NCBI GenBank assembly: GCA_938015295.1
Contig: CALLQB010000036.1
Span: forward strand, 1 to 46,691
Origin: an uncultured Acidimicrobiales bacterium
GTDB taxonomy: Bacteria > Actinomycetota > Acidimicrobiia > Acidimicrobiales > SHLQ01
Length of the DNA stretch: 46,691 bases
Reading direction: 5' to 3'
Both the position numbers and the translations under genes were made by a program. How positions within the stretch are numbered: the stretch's first letter is position 1; each line of letters begins with the position of its first letter. The notes under the pieces were generated by a model. The model searched no databases. It was not told where the DNA came from and saw nothing but the letters and a program-made list of their open reading frames with translations. This document shows, one piece after another, positions 8,154-16,137 of this stretch.

Positions 8154-8930
8154 TCATCGCAGATCGAACGGGCCGAGCGAAAGGGCCCCGCCATCAACAA
8201 GTACCGACGTTGCGTTGACAAACCGGCCTTCGGACGACACGACGTAATGCACAGCAGCGGCGACCTCGTCGACTGTGCCAGGCCGGTCTGCAATATTGAT
8301 GCGATCGCCGCTGGCCGAAAGAGCCGCTACAGCCTCGGTTGCCATCGGCGTATCAACAAGACCAGCGTTGATCTGCACGACCCGAATGTTGTCGTTCATC
8401 CACTCTTTCGCCAACGCGACGGTCATCGCACCAAGCCCGGCCTTCGTTGCGCCGTAGACGGTGCCGCCTGCCGATGGTCTCACGGCGTCGATCGATCCGA
8501 TCATCACCAGTACGCTGTCGCCGGTGGTTCTGGCGCTCTCGCACAGATAGCCATGGGCAAGCTGCGCAAGGCGCAGCGGTGCCCAAAGATTGACCGCCAC
8601 CAGCCCGTCGAACCAGGCACGATCGATTTCTTCAACGGCCTTCCAATCACCGATACCGGCGTTGTTGACGAACACGTCAATACCCCCAAGCACGTTTACC
8701 GCTGAAGAGACGATGCGCTCGAGGTCTTCCTCGACCCCCACATCGGCAACAACCGGGTAGAGCCGCTCGTGGCCGGCACAGAAGTCGATGAGCTCGGTTT
8801 CGGTACGTGCGACGACGACGACTTCGGCTCCGGCGTCAGCCAGCCGCGTCGCGATGCCGCCCCCAATACCTTTTGAAGCGCCGGTGACGACGATCCGTCT
8901 ACCCACGACCGAGAAATGATTTGCGCTCAT
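8154..8930 (-). CDS. Short-chain dehydrogenase/reductase
   Basis: A 258-residue classical SDR. The cofactor loop is TGASKGIG (16-23), the NNAG motif is at 89-92, and the catalytic set is Ser146, Tyr159 and Lys163 (VYGATKAG). The C-terminal segment VLVDGGALSLGP is typical of beta-ketoacyl-reductase-like SDRs acting on ring or side-chain hydroxyls. It is the first gene of the minus-strand operon SDR-MarR-TPR-ACAD-P450, divergent from the decarboxylase-P450-LigB operon across 102 nt. A role in oxidising an alcohol made by the neighbouring P450s is plausible but not shown. Confidence 0.93.
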   Translation of the reverse strand: MSANHFSVVGRRIVVTGASKGIGGGIATRLADAGAEVVVVARTETELIDFCAGHERLYPVVADVGVEEDLERIVSSAVNVLGGIDVFVNNAGIGDWKAVEEIDRAWFDGLVAVNLWAPLRLAQLAHGYLCESARTTGDSVLVMIGSIDAVRPSAGGTVYGATKAGLGAMTVALAKEWMNDNIRVVQINAGLVDTPMATEAVAALSASGDRINIADRPGTVDEVAAAVHYVVSSEGRFVNATSVLVDGGALSLGPFDLR

Positions 8931-8997
8931 AACGTCTTGTTCTACGTCTTCTTCTACTTCGAGTCCGGCTAGTTCTTCGACGAAGACACCTCATCGC

Positions 8998-9026
8998 TGG
9001 AATCGTTTGGGGTCAAACGATATAGT
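8998..9026 (+). promoter_or_regulatory. Predicted promoter of the 9033 operon with a palindromic operator in its spacer
   Basis: A -35-like TGGAAT (8998-9003) and a -10-like TATAGT (9021-9026) are separated by 17 nt. The spacer is filled by CGTTTG-GGGT-CAAACG (9004-9019), which extends to 8-bp perfect arms ATCGTTTG/CAAACGAT at 9002-9021. The -10 box ends 6 nt before the ATG at 9033 and no Shine-Dalgarno sequence is visible, so a leaderless transcript is predicted. A protein on the palindrome would cover the spacer, which argues for repression. The same 16-bp pattern with identical spacing occurs at 18165-18180. Promoter boxes are assigned by eye. Confidence 0.7.
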
Positions 9027-9032
9027 CCCAGC

Positions 9033-9857
9033 ATGGCACAACTCAAGGGTCTGATGTTTCCGCGCACACCAACCGGCGCCGCCGGTATTGTGCCGCCCCC
9101 GCCCTGGCACTACTCCGGCGAAATGCTCACCGTCGAATGGCGCACCGACCCGGCGCGAGTTGCCGAGCTCCTTCCCGATGGTCTCGAGCTTGCACCCGAC
9201 GACCCCGGCGCGGTGGCCCTCATCTGGGCCGAATGGCAAAGCTGCAGCGACAACTTTGACGAACTCCTCGACCCGGCGCGCTGCCAGTACAAGGAAGTCT
9301 TCCTCACCATCCGCTGCTCCTTTGAAGGGCAGACCTACAGCCGCGCCGCCTACATTTGGGTCGACAAGGATTTCGCCATGGCCCGAGGCCACTTCCAGGG
9401 CTACCCAAAGAAGATGTCAGAGATCTGGCTGACCCGGCCCGTCACCCACGGCAAGGCCGGACCGCGACTCGAGCCAGGAGGCAGGTTCGGCGCCTCGGTG
9501 AGCACCTTCGGGCGCCGCATCGCTGACGCACGGTTCACCATCGAGGGGACAGCGGACACGGCCGGGTTCGTCAACGGTCACCCCATGCTGCACACCAGAC
9601 AGATGCCAGCGATTGAGGCCGATGGGCGCGACTCACTCGACGAACTCGTGACCATGCGCGGCTTCGATGTCGAGGTCGGCCCGGTCTACAGCGGAACCGC
9701 CGAGATCAACCTGTTCGACACTCCTACCGAAGAAATCCAACGCCTCGAGCCCATCGAGATGATCGGCGGCTTCTACCGCCAGGTGGGCAACTCGATCTCT
9801 GGCGGCACCACGGTTCGTGCTGAACCAAACCCGATGGGTCCGGTCGGCGAGCGATGA
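9033..9857 (+). CDS. Acetoacetate-decarboxylase-fold protein
   Basis: A 274-residue member of the ADC family. The Schiff-base lysine motif is clear in GHFQGYPKKMSEIW (Lys126/Lys127), preceded by the ADC strand pattern EVFLTIRCSFEG and YIWVDKDFAMARG. Family members decarboxylate beta-keto acids or catalyse aldol and dehydration chemistry through an imine on this lysine. It is the first gene of the plus-strand operon and overlaps the P450 by 4 nt (ATGA). In a ring-cleavage operon it could act on a keto-acid formed after ring opening; that is inference. The start is fixed by the -10 box placed 6 nt upstream. Confidence 0.9.
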   Translation: MAQLKGLMFPRTPTGAAGIVPPPPWHYSGEMLTVEWRTDPARVAELLPDGLELAPDDPGAVALIWAEWQSCSDNFDELLDPARCQYKEVFLTIRCSFEGQTYSRAAYIWVDKDFAMARGHFQGYPKKMSEIWLTRPVTHGKAGPRLEPGGRFGASVSTFGRRIADARFTIEGTADTAGFVNGHPMLHTRQMPAIEADGRDSLDELVTMRGFDVEVGPVYSGTAEINLFDTPTEEIQRLEPIEMIGGFYRQVGNSISGGTTVRAEPNPMGPVGER

Positions 9858-11185
9858 GCGACACCTCCAATCCAGACCGGAGCCTGCATCCAGCGACCTC
9901 GGTCGCCAACCACCTTGGCGATCTTGGCACCGCCGAGGCAGACCTCAACAGTCACGACACGTTCACCAACGGCGTTCCGCATGCCACGTTCAAACGCCTG
10001 CGCGCAACCAACCCTGTTGCGTGGACCGAGGAAGTCGACGGAAGCGGCTACTGGTCGATTACCAAATACGCCGATGCGCTGCTCGCTAGTCGCGACGTCG
10101 AGACCTTCACCTCGTCGAAGGGTATCCGCATCGAAGACATGGCGCCCGATGAGCTCGAAGCCCGCTGCACCATGATGGAACTCGACCCTCCCGACCACAC
10201 CCGGCTTCGACGACTCGTCAACAGAGGATTCACCCGTCGCACCGTCGAAGCGTACGAAGACGCCATCCGAGAACTCGCCGTTATGGTTATCGAGGAAGCG
10301 TTGCCCAAGGGCGAGTTTGATTTCGTCAATGAGATCGCCGAACAGCTCCCGATGCGCATGCTCGGACGCCTGCTCGGCACGAGCGATGAAGATGGTCACC
10401 GTTTGGTCGAATGGGGCGACGCTCTCTTGGGCAACACTGACCCCGAGTTCACGTCACACCCCGTCGATCTTGTCGATACCGAAGAGTTTCGGATGATGCC
10501 GTTCCGCAGCCCAGCGGCGATCGAGCTTTTCCGCTTCGCCGACAAGATGGCCGCCGAGCGGCGAGCCAACCCCGGCGACGACATCATTTCACGCCTGTTG
10601 AACCCGACAACCGATGGCGAGCCGCTCAGCGATCTCGAGTTCAAGAACTTCTTCACTCTGCTGGTAGCGGCAGGCAACGATACAACCCGGTACACGATGA
10701 CTGACGGGCTCTACACGATGCTCCGCCATCCCGAGCTCTGGGCGGCGTGGAAAGCCGACCCCTCGCTAACTGAAACTGCGGTTGAGGAAATTCTCCGAAC
10801 CAGCTCGGTCACGATGCATTTCAGACGCACCGCTACGAGAGACCTCGAGCTCGGCGGACAACAGATCAAGGCCGGCGACAAGATGTTGATCTGGTTCATC
10901 AGCGCCAACTATGACGAAGACGGTTTCCCCGACCCGTACCGGTTCGATCTAGCCCGTGAGAAGAATGACCATATGGCCTTCGGACGCAACGGCCCGCATC
11001 TCTGTCTCGGCGCATGGCTGGCCCGAATGGAATTGCGAGTGATCTTTGAAGAACTACTCAAACGAGTCGACCGGTTCGAACAGACCGGCCCAATCGAACG
11101 CCTGCGCTCGAACTTTATCAGCGGCATCAAACACCTGCCCGTTCGTGTAGTGCTAGCCGACCAGACCGGAGATACCCATGGGTGA
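9854..11185 (+). CDS. Cytochrome P450, CYP125-like
   Basis: A 443-residue P450 with AGNDTT in the I-helix (273-278), ExxR EILR (312-315) and the heme loop FGRNGPHLCLGAWLA with Cys384. It resembles the P450 at 3755-5080 (FRMMPFRSPAA and MHFRRTA segments) but lacks that protein's acidic insert. Translation is coupled to the ADC gene (ATGA overlap), and the downstream LigB gene begins before its stop. The context, with extradiol dioxygenase, amidotransferase and GS-like ligase, suggests it hydroxylates an aromatic or a gamma-glutamylated amine, taking the place of the Rieske dioxygenase of aniline pathways. The substrate is inference; the P450 assignment is secure. Confidence 0.95.
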   Translation: MSDTSNPDRSLHPATSVANHLGDLGTAEADLNSHDTFTNGVPHATFKRLRATNPVAWTEEVDGSGYWSITKYADALLASRDVETFTSSKGIRIEDMAPDELEARCTMMELDPPDHTRLRRLVNRGFTRRTVEAYEDAIRELAVMVIEEALPKGEFDFVNEIAEQLPMRMLGRLLGTSDEDGHRLVEWGDALLGNTDPEFTSHPVDLVDTEEFRMMPFRSPAAIELFRFADKMAAERRANPGDDIISRLLNPTTDGEPLSDLEFKNFFTLLVAAGNDTTRYTMTDGLYTMLRHPELWAAWKADPSLTETAVEEILRTSSVTMHFRRTATRDLELGGQQIKAGDKMLIWFISANYDEDGFPDPYRFDLAREKNDHMAFGRNGPHLCLGAWLARMELRVIFEELLKRVDRFEQTGPIERLRSNFISGIKHLPVRVVLADQTGDTHG

Positions 11186-12041
11186 AATCGTCGGCGCGGC
11201 TCTGGTTTCGCATGTGCCGCCAATCGTCCTGCCCGAGCAGATTCGGCGCGAGATGAACAACGGCGATGACATCTCGCTACTTGATGCCTTGCACAACATC
11301 CGCCGCGAGAAACTCGATGCGCTCAAAGCCGACACCGTCGTCGTGTTTGATACTCATTGGTTCACGACCATCGAACATATCGTTTCTAGTCACGCTCGTC
11401 GCAGCGGTTTGTACACCTCTGAAGAGCTTCCCCGCGGGATGTCGCAAATGCCCTACGACTTTCCCGGCGACCCTGAACTCGCCACTGCGGTTGCTGCGCT
11501 CAGCGCCGACCGTGACGACACCTGGATTACAGCGATCGACGATCCGCATTTGCCCATCCACTACCCCACCATCAACCTGCTGCCGTTTCTGCAGGGCGAT
11601 GAACGATGGATGAGCGTTGGGGTTTGCCAGACCGGCTCGACCGCCGACTTCCTGCTCATGGGACAGCTCTTGGCCGAAGCCATCGAATCGCTCGACCGTC
11701 GAGTCGTGCTTCTTGCCAGCGGGGGCTTGAGTCACCGGTTCTGGCCGTTGTCAGAACTTCGGCAGCACGAGGCAGCCGGACTCGAACACATTCGCACCCC
11801 CGAAGCCCGGGCCGCCGATGAGCGAGTAATTGGCCATCTCCTAGCAGGTGAACACGCTGCGGTACTCGACTTTGTGCCCGAGTTCGCGACGCATTCGCCC
11901 GAGGGATACTTCGGCCACTATCTGATGATGTTGGGAGCTCTCGGGGGCGCCGACTGCACGATTGCCGGCACCCAGTACGGCAACTACGAGGCCGTTGCCG
12001 GAACCGGCCAAGTCAATATCTGGTTCGACACCACCAACTGA
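11178..12041 (+). CDS. LigB-type (class III) extradiol ring-cleavage dioxygenase
   Basis: A 287-residue protein with the class III extradiol iron ligands in the expected places: His12 (LVSHVPP), His60 (FDTHWF) and Glu242 (HSPEGYFG), plus the likely acid/base His186 (SGGLSHRF). LigB and HpaD/HpcB-type relatives cleave protocatechuate, homoprotocatechuate or aminophenol rings next to the hydroxyls. It overlaps the P450 by 8 nt and is 14 nt from the amidotransferase start. Its place in the operon implies that the substrate is converted to a catechol or aminophenol. The Fe(II) enzyme fold is well supported; the exact phenol is not. Confidence 0.92.
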   Translation: MGEIVGAALVSHVPPIVLPEQIRREMNNGDDISLLDALHNIRREKLDALKADTVVVFDTHWFTTIEHIVSSHARRSGLYTSEELPRGMSQMPYDFPGDPELATAVAALSADRDDTWITAIDDPHLPIHYPTINLLPFLQGDERWMSVGVCQTGSTADFLLMGQLLAEAIESLDRRVVLLASGGLSHRFWPLSELRQHEAAGLEHIRTPEARAADERVIGHLLAGEHAAVLDFVPEFATHSPEGYFGHYLMMLGALGGADCTIAGTQYGNYEAVAGTGQVNIWFDTTN

Positions 12042-12055
12042 GTAGGTTGCAGAAG

Positions 12056-12775
12056 ATGAAACGAGCGCTGGTTATCGCCCACGAACCCGACGGCGTTGCC
12101 GGCATGGTCGGCGATCGCCTCGAACAGCGGGGCTATGAGCTCACCACCCACGTCGTCACCACCGACTACGACAACCCGTCAGACTTCGCGCCGTTTCCCG
12201 ACTTTGCCGAATTCGATGTGATCGTGCCAATGGGTAGCGTGAGGTCGGTGTACGACACCGACACCATCGGCGACTGGATCGGCATCGAACTCGAGCTATT
12301 ACGCGACGCTCACCAACGAAACCAGCCGATCCTTGGTGTGTGTTTCGGCGGCCAAGCGTTGGCCGCGGCGCTTGGCGGCTCGGTCGAAAAATCGCCCGAC
12401 CCCGAGATCGGCTGGTACGAGTTTGTGTCCGACGGTCCGCTTCCGGATGGCCCCTGGTTCGAGTGGCATGACGATCGCATCGTGCTTCCACCAGACGCCA
12501 TCGAGCTGGCTCGTTCGGGGAACACACCACAGATGTTCCGTCATGGCAGTGCAGTCGGCACCCAGTTTCATCCCGAGGTCAGCCACGCCCATCTCGCCGG
12601 ATTCCTCGAGGGCGGAGGCGACGCCGAGCTGGCCGCGAGAGGCATCGACGCCGACGCACTTTTGTCCGAAACCGCAGCCAATGAGGCAGCGGCTCGACAG
12701 CGCTGCAACGACCTCGTCGATTGGTTTCTCGCAGAGGTTGCAGACGCTTCCCCCACTAGTACCGAAAACGAGTAG
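12056..12775 (+). CDS. Class I glutamine amidotransferase-like hydrolase
   Basis: A 239-residue stand-alone GATase I domain. The catalytic triad is visible: Cys96 in LGVCFGGQALA, and His172 with Glu174 in GTQFHPEVSH. No synthetase domain is fused and no partner such as GuaA, TrpE or PyrG is nearby. Directly downstream is a GS-like ligase, the same pairing as AtdA1/AtdA2 in aniline degradation, where the amidotransferase protein removes the gamma-glutamyl group. Hydrolysis of a gamma-glutamyl amide is therefore the favoured role (inference). The ATG at 12056 is preferred over TTG at 12047 because the protein then starts at the first beta strand (MKRALVIAHEPDG). Confidence 0.9.
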   Translation: MKRALVIAHEPDGVAGMVGDRLEQRGYELTTHVVTTDYDNPSDFAPFPDFAEFDVIVPMGSVRSVYDTDTIGDWIGIELELLRDAHQRNQPILGVCFGGQALAAALGGSVEKSPDPEIGWYEFVSDGPLPDGPWFEWHDDRIVLPPDAIELARSGNTPQMFRHGSAVGTQFHPEVSHAHLAGFLEGGGDAELAARGIDADALLSETAANEAAARQRCNDLVDWFLAEVADASPTSTENE

Positions 12776-12788
12776 GAGATTTCACGAG

Positions 12789-14108
12789 GTGACTGAGTTC
12801 GATCGCATCCGCGTCCTGTGGCCCGACCATCTGGGTCTCGCCCGCGGCAAGTACCTTCCCACCCATCTCGCGCCGAATGGCACGGGTCACGCTGCAGCCG
12901 TGTTCAGCTTGCAGTACGACCGCAGTTTCGCTCCGGCGCCGGGTTCGTTTATCGATGCCGGCTTCCCCGACGTACACGCCACGATGGACCCCGAGAGTCT
13001 TCGACCCGGCTGGGACGATGACCGCACAGGTGTCGCCGTCGCCGACCTCTCGATGCATCACGAGCCCTACACCTTTTCGTCCCGGCACGCCCTGCGAAAA
13101 GCAATCGCCGACTGGCACGAGCTGGGCTACACCCCAAAGATTGGTATCGAACTCGAAGGTTATGTGCTGGAGCCCGACGGCGACGGCGGCTGGAAACCAT
13201 GGGACACCCCAGGCTCCTACGTGTATGGCACCGGCCCGCTCGTCGATCCGTCCGGCCTCCTCGACGACATCATGCGTACCGCAGGGCGGTCGGGCATTTC
13301 CGTCGAATCGATCAATGCCGAGTTCGACAATGCACAGTTCGAAATGACACTCGAGTACACCGATGCGCTCAAGGCGGCCGACGATGCCTTCCTCTTTCGC
13401 ATGTTGGCACGCGAACGAGCAATGGCCCACGGCCTTCGCATGACCTTCATGGGTCAGCCCTTGAACAATCTCAGCGGCTCAGGTGTGCACGTCAACTTCT
13501 CGTTCGTCGACGCCGACGGCAATAACCCACTTGCCGATGCAGCGGCGGCCGATGGGCTATCGTCACTCGCTCACTCATGCCTCGCTGGACTCTGCCAGCA
13601 CCATCAGGCGATGACCGCACTGCTTTGCCCTACCGTCAACGCGTACCGGCGTGTGCAGATGGGCGGCTTCGCAGGTGTGCGGGCGAGCTGGGGGTACGAC
13701 CACCGAGCGGTCGGCAACCGCGTACCACCTCCACGAGGGGTTGGCACCCGTATCGAGAACCGCACCGCCGATGGTGCCGTCAGCACCCACACCGCGGTCG
13801 CTGCGGTACTACAAGCAGCCCGCCTCGGGCTCGTGAACAACATCGAGTGTCCTTCTCCTGAGCAGGGCGACGGCTTCGAGAACCCGGTCACCGACGTACT
13901 TTCGGCCAACACGCTGCCCGAAGCGCTCCGACATCTCGAAGCCGACGCCACCTTTGTCAACGCAGTGGGGCCAGATCTGGTGGCGAACTTCGTGTTCATC
14001 AAAGACATCGAGTGGGCATCGTTCACCGAAGCAAACCCGACATGGGCCAACGACGACGGAACGGTCACCACGGCATGGGAACTCGACACGTATCAGCACT
14101 ATCACTAA
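12789..14108 (+). CDS. Glutamine-synthetase-like gamma-glutamyl-amine ligase
   Basis: A 439-residue GS-family enzyme starting at GTG, with AGGAGA 9 nt upstream. The core motifs are complete: IELEGYV, NAEFDNAQFEM, SGSGVHVNFS (the ATP/glutamate-site histidine loop), NAYRRVQMGG and RIENRTADGA. The N-terminal domain diverges from housekeeping GlnA. Together with a free-standing GATase immediately upstream, this matches gamma-glutamylanilide or gamma-glutamylpolyamine ligases (AtdA1, PuuA, IpuC type), which cap an amine at ATP cost before oxidation. Substrate could be an aromatic or alkyl amine; the sequence alone does not decide. It is followed after 13 nt by the LLM oxidoreductase. Confidence 0.92.
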   Translation: MTEFDRIRVLWPDHLGLARGKYLPTHLAPNGTGHAAAVFSLQYDRSFAPAPGSFIDAGFPDVHATMDPESLRPGWDDDRTGVAVADLSMHHEPYTFSSRHALRKAIADWHELGYTPKIGIELEGYVLEPDGDGGWKPWDTPGSYVYGTGPLVDPSGLLDDIMRTAGRSGISVESINAEFDNAQFEMTLEYTDALKAADDAFLFRMLARERAMAHGLRMTFMGQPLNNLSGSGVHVNFSFVDADGNNPLADAAAADGLSSLAHSCLAGLCQHHQAMTALLCPTVNAYRRVQMGGFAGVRASWGYDHRAVGNRVPPPRGVGTRIENRTADGAVSTHTAVAAVLQAARLGLVNNIECPSPEQGDGFENPVTDVLSANTLPEALRHLEADATFVNAVGPDLVANFVFIKDIEWASFTEANPTWANDDGTVTTAWELDTYQHYH

Positions 14109-14121
14109 AGGAGCCAGCATC

Positions 14122-15066
14122 GTGTCGACACCTCGAGCCCTGCTCATTTTGACCGAGAACCACACGCTGGTTCCGCCTGGCGACTTCGAAGGCCTGTTGA
14201 CGATGGCCATGATCGCGGAGGATGCCGGCTTCGATGCGGTGATGCTGAGCGAGCACGTCGTGCTTGGCCCGGCAGCGGGGGCCCTCGGTCGCCCGATGAA
14301 CCCTCGAATGTATGCGGCACCCGGCAATCAGGATCCCGAGATGGAATGGCCGAGCTCGATTGTGATGGCCAGCGCAGTCGCGGCTGCGACCAGTCGCATA
14401 CGAATCGTTCTCGGAGCGGTGATTGCACCCCTTCGCCACCCCGTGCAGTTGGCCAAAGATCTCGCAACACTCGACCAACTCAGCGCAGGACGACTAGTGG
14501 TGCAACCAACAGTGTCATGGCACCGCGATGAATACGAGGCGCTGCAGGTGCCGTTCACTACACGCGGCCGGCTTCTCGACGAGCAACTTCTGGTGATGAC
14601 GGCGTTGTGGAACGACTCGCCAGCGAGTTTCGACGGCGAGTTCTTCTCGTTCTCCGACGTGTACTGCGAACCCAAGCCGTACCGAACACACCGTGGCTTG
14701 CGCCGCCCAACGATGTGGTTCGGCGGGCAATCGATGCACGAACCATTGCTGCGCAGGCTCGTTGCGTATGGCGATGGCTTCCACCCCTTCGGCACGCCGA
14801 CACACGACGACGTGGCGACGCTCAGCACCGGCCTTTTGGCGGCCGACCGCAAGCTCTCCGACCTTGAAATGATTGGCGGCACACGGGCTACGTTCTCGAC
14901 CCCTGACGACCTAGCCGATATCCACACGTCGATGGCAGACTTCGACCAGCAGTACGCGCAGGGCTACGCCACCTTTTGTATGAAGCCCTCGCAACATACC
15001 GACCGTCTCACCGAGCTCCCCGCACTCTGCGAAGCCATGGTTTCCCGCCTCGAAGAATTGGCCTAG
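14122..15066 (+). CDS. LLM-class flavin/F420-dependent oxidoreductase
   Basis: A 314-residue luciferase-like TIM-barrel protein. Typical elements are AEDAGFDAVMLSEH, the strand TSRIRIVLGAVIAPLRHP, LATLDQLSAGRLV, and RRPTMWFGGQS. Members use FMN or coenzyme F420 for monooxygenation or hydride transfer. A GTG start at 14122 is chosen because AAAGGAG lies 8 nt upstream and the coding similarity begins there; upstream sequence belongs to the GS-like gene. It is the last gene of the ADC-P450-LigB-GATase-GS operon and ends 45 nt from the convergent NicX-like gene. A reduced-flavin monooxygenase role on the same substrate is possible. Confidence 0.9.
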   Translation: MSTPRALLILTENHTLVPPGDFEGLLTMAMIAEDAGFDAVMLSEHVVLGPAAGALGRPMNPRMYAAPGNQDPEMEWPSSIVMASAVAAATSRIRIVLGAVIAPLRHPVQLAKDLATLDQLSAGRLVVQPTVSWHRDEYEALQVPFTTRGRLLDEQLLVMTALWNDSPASFDGEFFSFSDVYCEPKPYRTHRGLRRPTMWFGGQSMHEPLLRRLVAYGDGFHPFGTPTHDDVATLSTGLLAADRKLSDLEMIGGTRATFSTPDDLADIHTSMADFDQQYAQGYATFCMKPSQHTDRLTELPALCEAMVSRLEELA

Positions 15067-15111
15067 GCGCTGAGTGCGTACGACTTCAGATACGAAAGTG
15101 CTCGACCCGTT

Positions 15112-16137
15112 TTAGATGAGGAGGGCACCCTCTTGGACGACCGAGTTGCCGTCGAGGCTGACGGTGCAGTGCCGCATGGGAAGGTCGACATGGCCTCGAC
15201 AGAAGCGGCCGGCTACTTCGTTGGCTCCGGTCGAAAAGAGGAAGTTCCCAGCGAACGCTCGAAGTTCGGTGCCGTTGGTGTCGGCCTTGTCCCACATCGC
15301 CAACGACTCCCAGCGGGCGTGCGGATTCATGCCCCAGCCAACATGACTCACCGCATAGGCCTCGGGTTCGCCGAACGCTTCGAGATACGAACCGAACAAC
15401 TGTGCGTCAAGTCCGTCGCCCTCGATAGCGACCACCGTGTCAGCTTCAATAGTCAACTCGATCGCTGAACGGACATACTCCTTGAAACTCAGGTTGACGT
15501 CGCCTGGTTGCAAAACCAGACGCCCCGACACGGTGTTTGCTGCGGGAAACGCCAGCACTAGCCCCCCGGGCCAATGAGCGATCGAACCCGGCTGATCACA
15601 CCAGCCATAGGACCCTGCGGTGAATGCGCCTGCGAGTTCAATCCTCAGGTCGGTTCCCGCAGCCGACGAAACGGTCATCGTTGAAGCTGCGGCGAGTAGA
15701 GCGACACCATGATCGACGGCAGCTTTCAGCTCGGGATCGTGCGGCCAGCGTTCGACGTTTTCTGGGTGCTCGTTGCTGACCATCAATACTCGAGTGCCCG
15801 ATTCGAGAATCTGGGCGAGCTCGGGAGCGTGCAGCAACCCCTCGACGGTGCAGTCGATCACAAAGTCGGCAGCCTCAAGTGCAGCGAGCGCCGACCGGTT
15901 ACCAGCGATCGCCACTGACGCCCCTGTTGAGCGGATGGGCAGCGGCCCGGGGTTTGCTGGCGTCGGAAGCACGACATCGATGACCTGTGCATGTAACGAC
16001 TGCGCAGCGAGGCGGGCGGTGTCGACGACCGATGGCCGACTCCGGGTCTCTGACAACAGCACCACCGACTCCTCGGCGTGCAACGCACACGCCTCAAACT
16101 GCTGTGCAAACCTCGCTACCCACTGCCACTCGGTCAT
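15112..16137 (-). CDS. NicX-like 2,5-dihydroxypyridine 5,6-dioxygenase family (M29 aminopeptidase fold)
   Basis: A 341-residue protein of the M29/NicX family. Metal-ligand candidates are His265 (AVSHVGWGMNP) and the HxD pair His316/Asp318 (RFCRGHVDLPMRHC). From memory, the iron ligands of Pseudomonas putida NicX are His265, His318 and Asp320, so position and spacing agree closely. NicX opens 2,5-dihydroxypyridine to N-formylmaleamate. The ATG overlaps the stop of the upstream acyl-CoA-dehydrogenase-like gene (ATGA), and an alpha/beta hydrolase of NicD size heads the same operon. An aminopeptidase function is the alternative, but the context favours ring cleavage. Confidence 0.8.
   Translation of the reverse strand: MTEWQWVARFAQQFEACALHAEESVVLLSETRSRPSVVDTARLAAQSLHAQVIDVVLPTPANPGPLPIRSTGASVAIAGNRSALAALEAADFVIDCTVEGLLHAPELAQILESGTRVLMVSNEHPENVERWPHDPELKAAVDHGVALLAAASTMTVSSAAGTDLRIELAGAFTAGSYGWCDQPGSIAHWPGGLVLAFPAANTVSGRLVLQPGDVNLSFKEYVRSAIELTIEADTVVAIEGDGLDAQLFGSYLEAFGEPEAYAVSHVGWGMNPHARWESLAMWDKADTNGTELRAFAGNFLFSTGANEVAGRFCRGHVDLPMRHCTVSLDGNSVVQEGALLI

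Noticed and set aside
12056..12775. Amidotransferase as part of anthranilate, GMP or CTP synthesis
   Set aside because: No synthase or synthetase partner is adjacent and the gene is paired with a GS-like ligase in a catabolic operon.
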